From NCBI GenBank assembly GCA_026770585.1, contig MU648019.1, forward strand, positions 16,293 to 31,290: a DNA stretch of 14,998 bases, in the 5' to 3' direction. The notes below the pieces were generated by a model. That model did not search any database. It was not told the DNA's origin and saw only the letters and a list, made by a program, of their open reading frames with translations. The position numbers and the translations under genes were made by a program. This stretch comes from Baffinella frigidus (taxonomy: Eukaryota > Cryptophyceae > Cryptomonadales > Baffinellaceae). This document shows positions 1 through 7,372 of this stretch, one piece after another (the first letter of the stretch is position 1; every line of letters begins with the position of its first letter).

Positions 1-1080
1 AAGCTTTCCACGTCCAGCCGAGAAGCTGCGATCCTACAGTAGGCAACCCGTAGGGCGCACGACACCTCATAGTTTGAGTCCTTCTAAAGGAGTCCGCGTA
101 ACCATTTATCACGTCCAATCAAATTTCGGCCCTTTAAAATTGCTACTAAACATTTCTCATTTTACAACCCTTCCACGAGATTAGTCAACCTTTTTGCTTC
201 ACAAAAAGGGGCCTGAAATTTCATAAAAATGGTGGGTCTGCGCGGCGAAAATGGGCTCAAGGAGGGGTTTGCACACTCGTGGCGGCCAAAAGTTGCGCTG
301 CAGATGTGGGATCGAGATCCCTACCCGCCGTTTGCCCGCAAAATTAGACGGCCAAGAGTTCGCCCCCCGCCTCCAGTGAGCACCAAGCGCGAGCTGTCAG
401 GGCAACCATTCACCTGCTGCCGAGTCACTGTACCAGCAGCGCGCGCAGGAGCAAGATCGGTGCCCAAGCAAAGTTGCGTTGCACTCACCACACGTTGTGA
501 ACGGTTTGAACCGAGAGAAAACAGCCGAAGCTTCCGCCCGGCCGTCCCACAGCCGGGCCAAGGTCTGGCGAGTCGCAACTCCAGGGAAGGTTGCACCGGC
601 AACGCGGCGAGGTTGCCGGCACCGTTTGGCACTTGCGGCACTTCTGCCGTCGACCTTGAGTGCATGTCTAGCTGCGCCCCGCATGCCAACCCAACGGTGC
701 CCTGCCCCGGGTCTGTTGGGTGGCGGCGAGCGTAAGGAGCGCACGTTGCCGCTCGCAACGCAAATCCCCCGGTGGGCGCGCGGGCGCGGTACCTGGACTA
801 CTGTGCGACCAGCGCCCGCACCGTCTCCCTGTGCAACCGTCGCCCGTCGCACTGCCCCGCCCACGCCCTAGAAGCGGCGGCATGGCTCGCGAAGGAAAGG
901 TGTTGAGAGTGCAAAAATGTGTTCTCTTCGTCGAATCGACTGGTTCGCTAGTTTTTGGTCGATTAGAAGGACCTTTTTGGCGTGCTGGGGCCGTATTGAA
1001 AGTGCTGTGCACATGTGACTGTCCTATCTCCAATATCTTGGTATCCGGATACCTGTCCATGTCCTTTTCTCTCTAGGATT
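1..1080. other. GC-rich segment without a convincing gene
   Basis: Both strands carry several overlapping open frames because GC content is high. The best is plus 229-735: its ATG has a good context (AAAATGG), but the 168-residue product shows no recognisable domain, is Arg/Pro/Ser-rich and has only moderate third-position GC. The minus frames at 321-758, 397-864 and 668-1060 look equally composition-driven. Positions 100-220 are AT-rich and contain ATTAGTCAAC (180-189), the reverse complement of the GTTGACTAAT motif found in the promoter at 6491. A plus transcript starting near 200 is therefore possible. I treat the segment as non-coding or as a very weak gene candidate. Confidence 0.3.
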
Positions 1081-1185
1081 TGCATCATCACGTCCTTTCT
1101 ATTTGGGACGTCATGAGCGAACGTGGAAGCTTCCCCAACGCTTCCCGACCACCCCTGGTTTGTACCAGTCGCGTCCAGAAGGAGA

Positions 1186-1220
1186 AATAAAGACGGCACC
1201 AGATTCTGGTGCTGTCTTTT
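1186..1220 (+). terminator. AATAAA plus stem-loop and T-run
   Basis: AATAAA (1186-1191) is followed by a near-perfect hairpin whose 13-bp arms are 1191-1203 and 1205-1217, with one G-T wobble. The tight centre means the real stem is about 11 bp with a few-base loop. It ends in TTTT (1217-1220). This fits a 3' end of a plus-strand transcript, by polyadenylation or as a Pol III-type stop, but no clear gene lies upstream. The short inverted repeat ACGTCC/GGACGT near 1091-1112 is a weaker neighbour. Confidence 0.3.
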
Positions 1221-1286
1221 AAACGAACCCTCAGCTCGCTCGGTAGCGGTAGACGAAGATAGGAAGGTTCTTGTACGGCGATCGGT

Positions 1287-1328
1287 TATTTTGGGTGTCT
1301 AGGAAGCTATTTCGGGTGTCTAGGAAGC
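1287..1328. repeat. 21-bp tandem duplication
   Basis: Two copies (1287-1307 and 1308-1328) differ at one base. They share the core GGGTGTCTAGGAAGC, and a third partial copy (GTGTCTAGGAAG) lies near 1432-1443. No function is apparent. It is probably replication-slippage duplication in intergenic DNA. Confidence 0.7.
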
Positions 1329-1745
1329 CTCAAAATGTTATAATAAAAAGGACAGTACTTCCCCGCGCCCCTTCCATAGGACTTTTCTATGTCACTACGA
1401 AAATTCCTAACGTAGGGGTTTTCGGTCGCGTCCGTGTCTAGGAAGAAGAAATATAATTGTAGTCAAGAAAAACGAAATTTTGAACTGACAGACTTTGTAC
1501 TTAAAACACAAACTCTGAACATTTCGCAGTGGGCGGTCAGTACAAAAAAAACGACATGAACATGAGTTGGTCGATTGTAAAAACTCGACGTTTCGACGAC
1601 CGAGATGCCCCCAAAACTACAACATTTTTGCGCTGATGCTGTACTAAAGAACAAAAGAGGTGGCTGGTTTAGATAAAAACACAAACTCAAAACGTTTTGC
1701 ACTCGAGAGCTTTAGAACGACGCATTCTTCAGAAAAAAAACAATC
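1329..1745. other. AT-rich intergenic DNA, possible upstream region of the Tudor-like ORF
   Basis: No credible coding frame is present. Minus frames at 1463-1702 and 1644-1928 are low-complexity and lack domains. A diverged pair of segments is visible: both 1504-1535 and 1677-1708 contain AAAACACAAACTC followed by a similar tail ending in TTTGCA or TTCGCA. The stretch just before the next gene is A-rich (1730-1745). No TATA box was recognised. Confidence 0.4.
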
Positions 1746-1785
1746 ATGAGTAGAAAGATTTGTCCTTGCTTGAAAAAATCGATCC

Positions 1786-2109
1786 ATGGCAAGAAGAATC
1801 GCCGGGGCGGTGGAGGTGCGGTTTGCAGACGGGGTGTGGCACCGCGGGAGGCTGGTGGAGTGGATGGCGGGGTCGAAGCCGCCGTGTTTGATGGTGCAGT
1901 TCAACGACGGGGCGACGAGGGACGACATCCAGCTCGGGAACCGGAAGGCCGTGCGGTTCGACGAAGGCGTTTATGGGTCGGCGGTGAAGGTGCGTTTCGA
2001 CGGTGTGTGGCGCCGTGGGAGGCTGGTGGATTTGGTGGATGGGAGCGGACAGTGGGGGGTGGCGTTTGAGGACGGGGGCTGGGCGGAGGACGTGAGGCTT
2101 TACCGATGA
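1786..2109 (+). CDS. Tandem Tudor-like barrel protein or first exon
   Basis: The 107-codon frame encodes two copies of a Tudor/Agenet-like strand pattern. Residues 8-50 read VEVRF-DGVWHRGRLVEW, then VQFNDG and a D-D-I element. Residues 65-105 read VKVRFDGVWRRGRLVDL, then VAFEDGGWAEDVRL. Such small barrels in known families bind methylated lysine/arginine or DNA; the ligand here is unknown. The start at 1786 (ATCCATGGC) has a strong Kozak context. The frame ends in two consecutive TGA codons (2107-2112). A zinc-finger array follows 200 bp downstream in another frame. A GTGAGG donor at 2092 spliced to a CAG ending at 2287 would join Asp102 in frame to the fingers and give a single 254-residue chromatin or DNA-binding protein. 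The acceptor lacks a pyrimidine tract, so that model is tentative. Confidence 0.5.
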   Translation: MARRIAGAVEVRFADGVWHRGRLVEWMAGSKPPCLMVQFNDGATRDDIQLGNRKAVRFDEGVYGSAVKVRFDGVWRRGRLVDLVDGSGQWGVAFEDGGWAEDVRLYR

Positions 2110-2227
2110 TGAAGCTGGGGGAAGCGGAGTTGCGGTACGTTTTTGATGGGGGAGGCGTGGGACCGGGAGGGAAGCAAGAGAGGGGGGAAGGTGCGGAAGA
2201 TGGTGGAAGTGCGGGACGAGGAAGACG

Positions 2228-2746
2228 GTGAGGACGGAGGGGAAGGAAATAGGAACTTCAGGAGGGCCGAGAGACGTAGAACAACAGGAGGGGCGAGGCG
2301 GGCGTGTGACAGCCTGCTCCGAGTGCAAGATGTGCGGTACATCGTTCTCGACGGCTGGCAGCCTGTCCACACACATGCGGACGCGTTCGGGGGAGCGGCC
2401 GCATGACTGCGAGAAGTGCGGCAAGGCGTTCTCGAAGACCGGCAACCTGGCCAGGCACATTCGGACACATTCAGGGGAGAGGACACATGTCTGCGAGACG
2501 TGCGACAAGGCCTTCTCGACTACCAGTGACCTGGCTAGTCACATGCGGACGCATTTGGGGGAGAAGCCGTATGTGTGTGGGACGTGCGGCGGCGCGTTCT
2601 GGCAGTCTGGCAGCCTGGCCAGGCACATGCGGACCTTTGCCTGGCCAGGCACATGCGGACCGAATCCTGATAGCCTACGTGAAATCCTGTTCAACCTTCG
2701 AGAAGATTCTGATGTAGAGAGAATCATCCGAGAGAATCTGGGATAA
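2228..2746 (+). CDS. C2H2 zinc-finger array, 5' end unresolved, possibly a pseudogene
   Basis: This frame, open from 2147, encodes four Kruppel-type fingers separated by SGER/GEKP linkers. Finger 1 (CKMC...H-MRTR) has Arg for its last His. Fingers 2 (CEKC...HIRTH) and 3 (CETC...HMRTH) are complete. Finger 4 (CGTC...HMRTF) has Phe for the last His. The first in-frame ATG (2330) would cut finger 1 between its cysteines, and the upstream open frame has only GTG at 2228, so translation must begin elsewhere. Splicing from the Tudor-like ORF is the simplest option. Two intact fingers could still bind DNA. The end is distorted by a 26-bp duplication (2613-2661) that shifts the frame, and a coding-like stretch continues in frame after the TAA. 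Confidence 0.55.
   Translation: MRTEGKEIGTSGGPRDVEQQEGRGGRVTACSECKMCGTSFSTAGSLSTHMRTRSGERPHDCEKCGKAFSKTGNLARHIRTHSGERTHVCETCDKAFSTTSDLASHMRTHLGEKPYVCGTCGGAFWQSGSLARHMRTFAWPGTCGPNPDSLREILFNLREDSDVERIIRENLG
2613..2661 (+). repeat. 23-bp direct repeat that shifts the last zinc finger
   Basis: Identical 23-bp copies at 2613-2635 and 2639-2661 are separated by TTT. The 26-bp period is not a multiple of three, so the second copy is read in another frame. Finger 4 loses its final His and gains a non-finger tail of about 37 residues. It looks like recent slippage within the finger array. Confidence 0.85.
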
Positions 2747-2839
2747 TCTGAAAAAGAGATGGATCTGATGGAGCGGGGGCTACACCAAAAGGAGCTGATG
2801 AAGCACGGGCTAGGCCGGTCCGCTAGATCATCTCGTTGA
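2747..2839 (+). other. In-frame continuation after the zinc-finger stop
   Basis: After the TAA at 2744 the same frame stays open for 30 codons to a TGA at 2837. It reads like protein: charged, with an internal near-repeat (DLMERGL then ELMKHGL; DNA CTGATGGAGC.. and CTGATGAAGC..). This suggests that the TAA is a nonsense change in a longer ancestral tail, or that the stretch is a second short frame. No domain is recognised. From 2840 to about 2950 nothing is evident. Confidence 0.3.
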
Positions 2840-3332
2840 TAAAGCGCACCCGGACCAATTGTCCCAAAAACTGTCTTTTTCTGAGACCGCGAGGTTTTGT
2901 GGCAGGTGTGAGTTTCGGGTTTGCAATTTACTGTCTACTTTTTACAGTTCGGGGATAGTTCATGGTTTGAGGTGTTGAGGGATTAGGGTTTAATGGTTTA
3001 GGGTATGGTTCAGGGTTCAGGGCTCAGGGTTCAGGGTTCAGGGTTTGGAGTTTAGAGTTTAGGGTTTAGGGTTTAGGGTTTACGGTTTAGGGTTTGGGGT
3101 TAAGAGTTTAGGGTTGAGGGTTAAGGGTTGAGGGTTCGGGGTTTAGGGTTCAAGGTTCAGGTACATTCGTCCGGGTAAACTTTAGGTTTGAGGGTTTCGG
3201 GTTTCGGGTTTCGGGTTCGGGGTCAAGGTTTTAGGGTTTAAGGTTTAGGGTTTAGGGCTTAAGGTCTAGGGTTTAGGGTTCAGGATCTAGGGATTATGTT
3301 GGGGTGTAGGGGTCTGGGGTTAGTGCTTGGTG

Positions 3333-3372
3333 TTTCTTGTTTCTTGTTTCTGGTTTCTTGTTTCTTGTTTCG
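3333..3372 (+). repeat. TTTCTTG microsatellite
   Basis: Five to six head-to-tail 7-bp units (3333-3339, 3340-3346, a TTTCTGG variant, 3354-3360, 3361-3367, then a partial unit) lie inside the TTTAGGG field. The same 7-bp unit length suggests it arose from the surrounding repeat by mutation and local amplification. Confidence 0.75.
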
Positions 3373-3732
3373 TTCTTAGTGTTCAGTGTTGGGCGTTGAC
3401 GTTTGACAGTTGCTCATGGTTCATAATTGCAGGTTGAGGGTTTTGGTTTCCGAGGTTAGGGTTCAGAGGGTTTGGGTTGGCCGATGGTCGCGTTCTCAAA
3501 TTAGCACCAGAAGGGTTGATTGAATCTCTTACCGCTGAGCGTTCTATGGTTCAGGGATCAGAGTTTAGGGTTGAGGGTTGACGTTGAGGATTTAGGGTTT
3601 CAGGTAGAGGGTTAGGGTTTAGAGTTTAGGGTTTAGGGTTCAGGGTTTGGGGTTCCAGGCTTGGTGATAAGTGTTGACTGGTGCGCGGTCCTTATTGTTT
3701 TGGCTGCGTACCGGAAACCGTTACATTATGCC

Positions 3733-3884
3733 AGTACAAATCAAGGACAGCAAAAAAACTGTCAGTTTGCAGATAAATCAAGGACCGCAAGAAACGCCCC
3801 CAGTTTGCAGTACAAATCGAGGACCGCAAAAAAACGGTAAGTTTGCTGTACAAGTGAAGGATCGCAAGAAAGCGTTTGGTTTGC
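3733..3884 (+). repeat. Four 38-bp tandem units
   Basis: Units at 3733-3770, 3771-3808, 3809-3846 and 3847-3884 are each exactly 38 bp. They share a consensus beginning AGTACAAATCAAGGACCGCAA, containing a run of A/G and ending in GTTTGC. Diverged single copies occur at about 4370-4395 (ACAATCAAGGACCGCAAC) and 4464-4500 (ACAAATTAAGGGTCGCAAG). Each group is preceded by a GGTG(C/T)GCGGTCCTTA element (about 3678 and 4302). They are not derived from TTTAGGG and look like remnants of a satellite or mobile element inside the telomere-like field. Confidence 0.8.
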
Positions 3885-3910
3885 GGATTTAAGAAAGCGG
3901 CAGGTTTCTT

Positions 3911-4538
3911 GGATTTATTGAGATCCACCCCAAATGTTGCAGTGTTTCACGGTTCAGAGTTTACGGTTTAGGGTGTAGGGTTAAGGGTTTATGATGGTCC
4001 ACAACCAATGTTACAGTGTTTCAGGTTGTAGGTTTCAGGGGCCAGGGTTTCGGGTTTCGGGTTTAGGGTTTAGGGTGTAGGGTTTAGGGTTTAGGGTTTT
4101 GAGTTTAGAGTGTAGGGTTGAGGGTGGAGGGATAAGGGTTTGGGGTTTAGGGTTTGGGCTTGAGACTTTAGGCTTTAGGGTGCAGGATTTATTAAGGTCC
4201 ACATCCAATGTTGCAGTGTTTCAGGGTTTTGGGTCTAGGGTTCGGTGTTTAGGGTTTCAGAGTTTATGGTCCAGGATTACGGAACGGATTCAAAGGAAGG
4301 TTGGTGTGCGGTCCTTACATTTCGTATTGCGTAACGGTACCACTGGCATTGAATCGTTACAAAATGTCTACAATCAAGGACCGCAACAAGGCGTTCGGAG
4401 TGTTTAGGGTTTAGGGTGTAGGGTTTCGGGTTTAGCTTGTAGTGTGCAGGGTGTAGGGTCAGCTTTACAAATTAAGGGTCGCAAGAAAGCGGTCGTTTTG
4501 GTGTCCTGGATGTATAAAGGTCCACGCGTCAACATTGG
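3911..4538 (+). repeat. Dispersed GGTCCAC...AATGTTGCAGTGTTTCA module
   Basis: Four diverged copies of a 35-45 bp module occur at 3911-3955, 3988-4027, 4185-4229 and 4505-4538. The shared pattern is GGATTTATTRAGGTCCAC, then CCAATGTTGCAGTGTTTCA; the fourth keeps only the first half. Telomere-like repeats separate them. Together with the 38-bp units they suggest a composite repeat of roughly 0.3-0.6 kb that was duplicated and then eroded. Confidence 0.7.
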
Positions 4539-4892
4539 TGTAGAGTTTAGGGTGTAGGGTTCAGTTTTCAGGGTTTTGAGGTGTAGGGTTTGGGGTTCAG
4601 GGTTTTGGGTGTAGAGTATGGGTCAAGTTCAGGGTTGAGGGTTTCGGGTTTAGTTTCGGGTTGGAGGTTTGGGTTTAGGGTTTAGGGTGTAGGGTTGAGG
4701 TTTCAATGTTGAGGGTTTAGGGGTCAGGTTCAGGGTTTAAGGTTCAGAGTTTAGAATTTAGGGTTTAGGGGTTTGGGTTTTGGGTTCAGGGTTTACGGTT
4801 CAGGGTTCAGGGTTTCGGGTTGAGGTTCGGGTTGTTGGCTTAGGGTTTAGGGTTTAGGGTTTAGAGATTTTAGGGTTTTGGCCTCAGGGTTC

Positions 4893-5230
4893 AGGTTAGG
4901 GTTTAGGGTTTTGGGTTTTGAGTTGAGTGTTCACGGTACCGGGTTTAGGGATTCGGGTTTACGCGTTAGAGTGTAAGGTTTAGGGTACATTTTAGAGGTT
5001 CAGCTTGAGGGTTTAAATTAGTTTTTGGGGTTCAGGGTTGAGGATTGAGGATTGAGGGTTTAGGTTAGGGTTTTGCGATTTGGGTTTTGGGTTGAGGATT
5101 CTCGGTACCGGGTTTAGGGGTTTGGGTTTACGCGGTAGGGTGTAAAGTTTAGGGTACATTTAAGAGGTCAAGCTTGAGGGTTTAGATTGGTTTTGGGGGT
5201 TCAGGGTTGAGGGGTGAGGATTGAGGGTTT
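4893..5230 (+). repeat. 169-bp tandem duplication within the TTTAGGG field
   Basis: Copy A (4893-5061) and copy B (5062-5230) align along their length with small differences. Landmarks keep a constant 169-bp spacing: AGGTTAGGG (4893/5062), CGGTACC (4934/5103) and TTCAGGGTTGA (5031/5200). Both copies contain GGGTTTACGCG and TTTAGGGTACATTT. This is a higher-order repeat, evidence of segmental duplication after the 7-mers had diverged. Confidence 0.75.
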
Positions 5231-5870
5231 AGGGTTTAGGTTTTAGGGCCCAGGGCTTAGGGTTTAGGGTTTAAGATTGAGGGTTGAGGGTTTAGGGTTT
5301 AGGGTTAGGGTTTCACGTGCAGGGTTTGGGGTTTCGAGTTTTGGGGTTTGGGTTCTGGATTGGTGTTGAGGATTCAGTGTTTATGGTTTAGGGTTTAGGG
5401 TTCAGGGTTCAGGGATTCGGGCAAAGGGTTGTGGGTTTAGGGTTGAGCGTTGAGCGTTGAGCGTGTAGGGTTGAGCATTGATCGTTGAGTGTTGAGCTTT
5501 CAGGGGTTTGGGTTTGGGGTATAGTTTTCAGGGGTTTGGGTTTAGGGTTTCAGGTTCAGGGTTTAAAGTTGTGGGTTCAGGGTTTTGCGTGTAGGGTTCG
5601 TTGTTCAGGGTTTATAATAGGATTTGGGGTTCAGGGTCAAGGGTTGAGGGTTGAGGGTTAGGGTCTATGGTTTAGGGTTTAGAATTTAGGGTTTAGGGTT
5701 TCAGGTTTAAGGTTTACGGTTCAGGGTTCACGATTTCGAGTTTAGGGTTCAGGATTTCGCATTTAGGGTTGGAGGTTTACTGGTTTCAATGTTTTGTATT
5801 TGAAAGTCAAAGTTTTGGGTTCAAGTTTCAGGGGCTCAGGGTTCAGGGTTTTGTGTCTCGGATTAAGGGT

Positions 5871-6153
5871 CGAGTTGCGGGTTTGGCGTTGTGTCTTCTG
5901 GTTTTGGTTTCTTGAAGTCTTTTCCGTAGGTCCTTTTAATATTTCTCTAGAAAATGTTCGTTTTGGTTCAATGGGAAATTACGGCTTGCCGACACCCAAC
6001 AAATACAAAAAATCGTTGATCACGTTGACTTTGAAACGTCATGAAGGGGGGGGAATTCTTCTCTACGACATTTATAGAAAACTTTTATTGTAAAGGGTGG
6101 AGGGCAGGTGAATAGTTCCAAGGCCTAAATTTGACCATAAAAAAACCTGTGGT
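5871..6153. other. Non-repeat AT-rich spacer
   Basis: The telomere-like pattern fades after about 5870 and gives way to ordinary sequence with several A/T runs and a G8 run near 6047. A plus frame of 99 codons (5794-6093) crosses the repeat edge; its first half is repeat-derived, so I do not accept it as a gene. No promoter or RNA gene was recognised. Confidence 0.4.
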
Positions 6154-6333
6154 CAGAGGAGTGGTCAGAAGTCACACTTGTGTCCCTGCACGGCGCGCCT
6201 TGGGGCCCACCCGTGCTGCGACCCGCCAGCCCAGCCAGAAATTTACGCCGTGCAGGGCGTAAAAAAATTTACGCCGTGCAGGGCGTAAAAGCGCCGTGCA
6301 GGGACACAAGTGTGACTTCTGACCACTCCTCTG
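6154..6333. mobile_element. Fold-back/MITE-like element with perfect 43-bp inverted repeats
   Basis: The arms 6154-6196 and 6291-6333 are exact reverse complements over 43 bp and enclose 94 bp. The interior holds two copies of a 22-bp interrupted palindrome (6242-6263 and 6268-6289; TTTACGCC and GGCGTAAA around GTGCAG), and the sequence GCCGTGCAGGG also recurs in the arm. GGT occurs at 6151-6153 and 6333-6335 and could be a 3-bp target duplication. There is no coding capacity, so any movement would need a transposase supplied in trans. An RNA copy would form a long perfect hairpin, so a small-RNA precursor is an alternative reading. Confidence 0.7.
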
Positions 6334-6433
6334 GTAAGGATTGTACCTATCCTAAGAAGTTTGATAAGGTGAATAGGAAAAGCGGTTTAGTTTCAGTCAA
6401 CTAGTTTTGATCCCGTTAGAGTTGAGTGGTTTT

Positions 6434-6532
6434 CACGTGATGTGAGAAGTTGACTGATTAGGCGTTGCTAGGTGTTAAGTTCGCACGTGAGTTGACTAAT
6501 ACGATTCAGTAACCGTTTTGGGGAGTATAAAA
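6434..6532 (+). promoter_or_regulatory. TATA promoter with CACGTG and GTTGACTRAT motifs
   Basis: A TATAAAA box at 6526-6532 lies 52 bp before the ATG at 6584. Upstream are two CACGTG boxes (6434-6439 and 6484-6489), each followed by GTTGACT(A/G)AT (6449-6458 and 6491-6500). CACGTG is bound by bHLH/bZIP factors, and TTGAC resembles a W-box core; both assignments rest on known families. The two-block arrangement recurs at the right edge of the window. Confidence 0.55.
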
Positions 6533-6583
6533 GCAAGTTCCAAATTCTTTCACCAAATTCATCCACTGCCACGGTTTCCAGGC

Positions 6584-7195
6584 ATGACTTCCCCGTTCAA
6601 CAAGTTTAGGAGCCAGCGCTATGATGCTTCTCACGAGGCCCATGAGATGGGTCAGGAAGAGAGCCGCCCTCTTCAGTCTGCCATGGCGGAGGAGTGAGAA
6701 ACTGTCCTGAAGCAGCGGGCGGTTGCATCTCTTGGAGCGGCACGTTCTGCTCGGGGGCGTTCGGTGCGAGTCGCTGAGCGTTCTGCTCGTCTTCGCGCCA
6801 AGCTTGGAGTGATCGAACCGGTGCCGCAGTTCGTTCCGGTGAGGGGGCGCTGGAAGAGGCTGTCCCGTCCGGAGGATTCGGAGGAGGGGGGTTCTTCGGA
6901 CGATGAGCTGTTGGTCCGTTCCGTTCGGTCGCGGGTCGAGGTTCACGAGGAGGATTCGGACGAGGTGTCCGTCGGCTCGGTTTTCGACGGCGATTCGGAG
7001 GTAGGTTCTGAGAGCTGCGACAGCTCCGATTGCGGATCCGGGCCGGAGGCAGAGGGGGAGTGTGAGCCGTCCTCTGAGGAGGAGTCCGACGAGGAGTCTG
7101 ATAGCGAGGATGAGGTTATCTATATGGGGCGAGAGTCAGTTTCGACTCTCGCGCTTCGCCAGTCTCTCATGTCCCAGTTCTATTCTCGGACGTGA
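6584..7195 (+). pseudogene. Acidic-tail protein gene interrupted by one in-frame TGA
   Basis: From the ATG at 6584 the frame runs 37 codons to a TGA (6695-6697), then continues in the same frame for 166 codons to a TGA at 7193. Codon choice and composition are similar on both sides, so this looks like one gene of about 203 codons carrying a nonsense change; a single-base change from TGG is the simplest explanation. The N-terminal third is polar. The middle is Arg-rich (GRSVRVAERSARLRAKLG). The remainder is strongly acidic with Ser/Asp/Glu runs (about residues 110-185), resembling disordered nuclear proteins. No family is recognised. A TATA promoter sits directly upstream. Alternatives are readthrough, selenocysteine (no family support), a start downstream of the stop, or an antisense ORF belonging to the adjoining retroelement. 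A GTGAGA lies at the stop, but I found no frame-preserving acceptor. Confidence 0.5.
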
Positions 7196-7372
7196 GGTAG
7201 AGGCGTCTAGACTAGATTCAGGGTTTTGCGGTAGGATGGGTGAGTGAAGTGTTTCGAGAGCAATGAAGGAGAGTGTGTATCAGAGATCGTGTCTCGATGA
7301 TTGTGTGTCTTGCAATCGTGCATGCAGAGTCTTTCGAGTCGTATTTTTGATCGATGTCGGATGTTATTGGCG

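Larger units (their letters stand above)
2950..5870. repeat. Degenerate TTTAGGG telomere-like repeat field
   Basis: About 2.9 kb consists mainly of variants of the 7-mer TTTAGGG on the plus strand: TTCAGGG, TTTCGGG, TTGAGGG, TGTAGGG, TTTGGGG. Only short perfect runs occur (about three units near 3058-3078 and near 4847-4862). TTTAGGG is the Arabidopsis-type telomere unit, known in plants and several algal groups. The degeneracy indicates an old interstitial or subtelomeric block, not a working chromosome end. No gene is supported inside: the ORFs at 3671-3892, 4099-4407 and 5794-6093 are products of the repeat. Unrelated modules are embedded at 3677-4540 and are listed separately. A TTGAGCG run lies at about 5441-5500. 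Confidence 0.9.

Noticed and set aside
480-530. tRNA-like GGTTTGAAC stretch
   Set aside because: No cloverleaf, A box or acceptor pairing could be built around it.
229-735. 168-codon plus-strand frame as a gene
   Set aside because: Good start context, but no domain and weak codon bias, with equally long overlapping frames on the other strand. Left as part of the unassigned segment.
1744-2508. 254-codon minus-strand frame
   Set aside because: It is antisense to the Tudor-like and zinc-finger frames. It is Pro/His/Arg-rich and the apparent Cys/His pattern mirrors the fingers.
2950-5870. Functional telomere or CRISPR-like array
   Set aside because: Units are degenerate, lack uniform spacers and sit inside the contig. 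The organism is eukaryotic.
5794-6093. 99-codon plus-strand frame
   Set aside because: Its first half is translated telomere-like repeat and its second half has no features.
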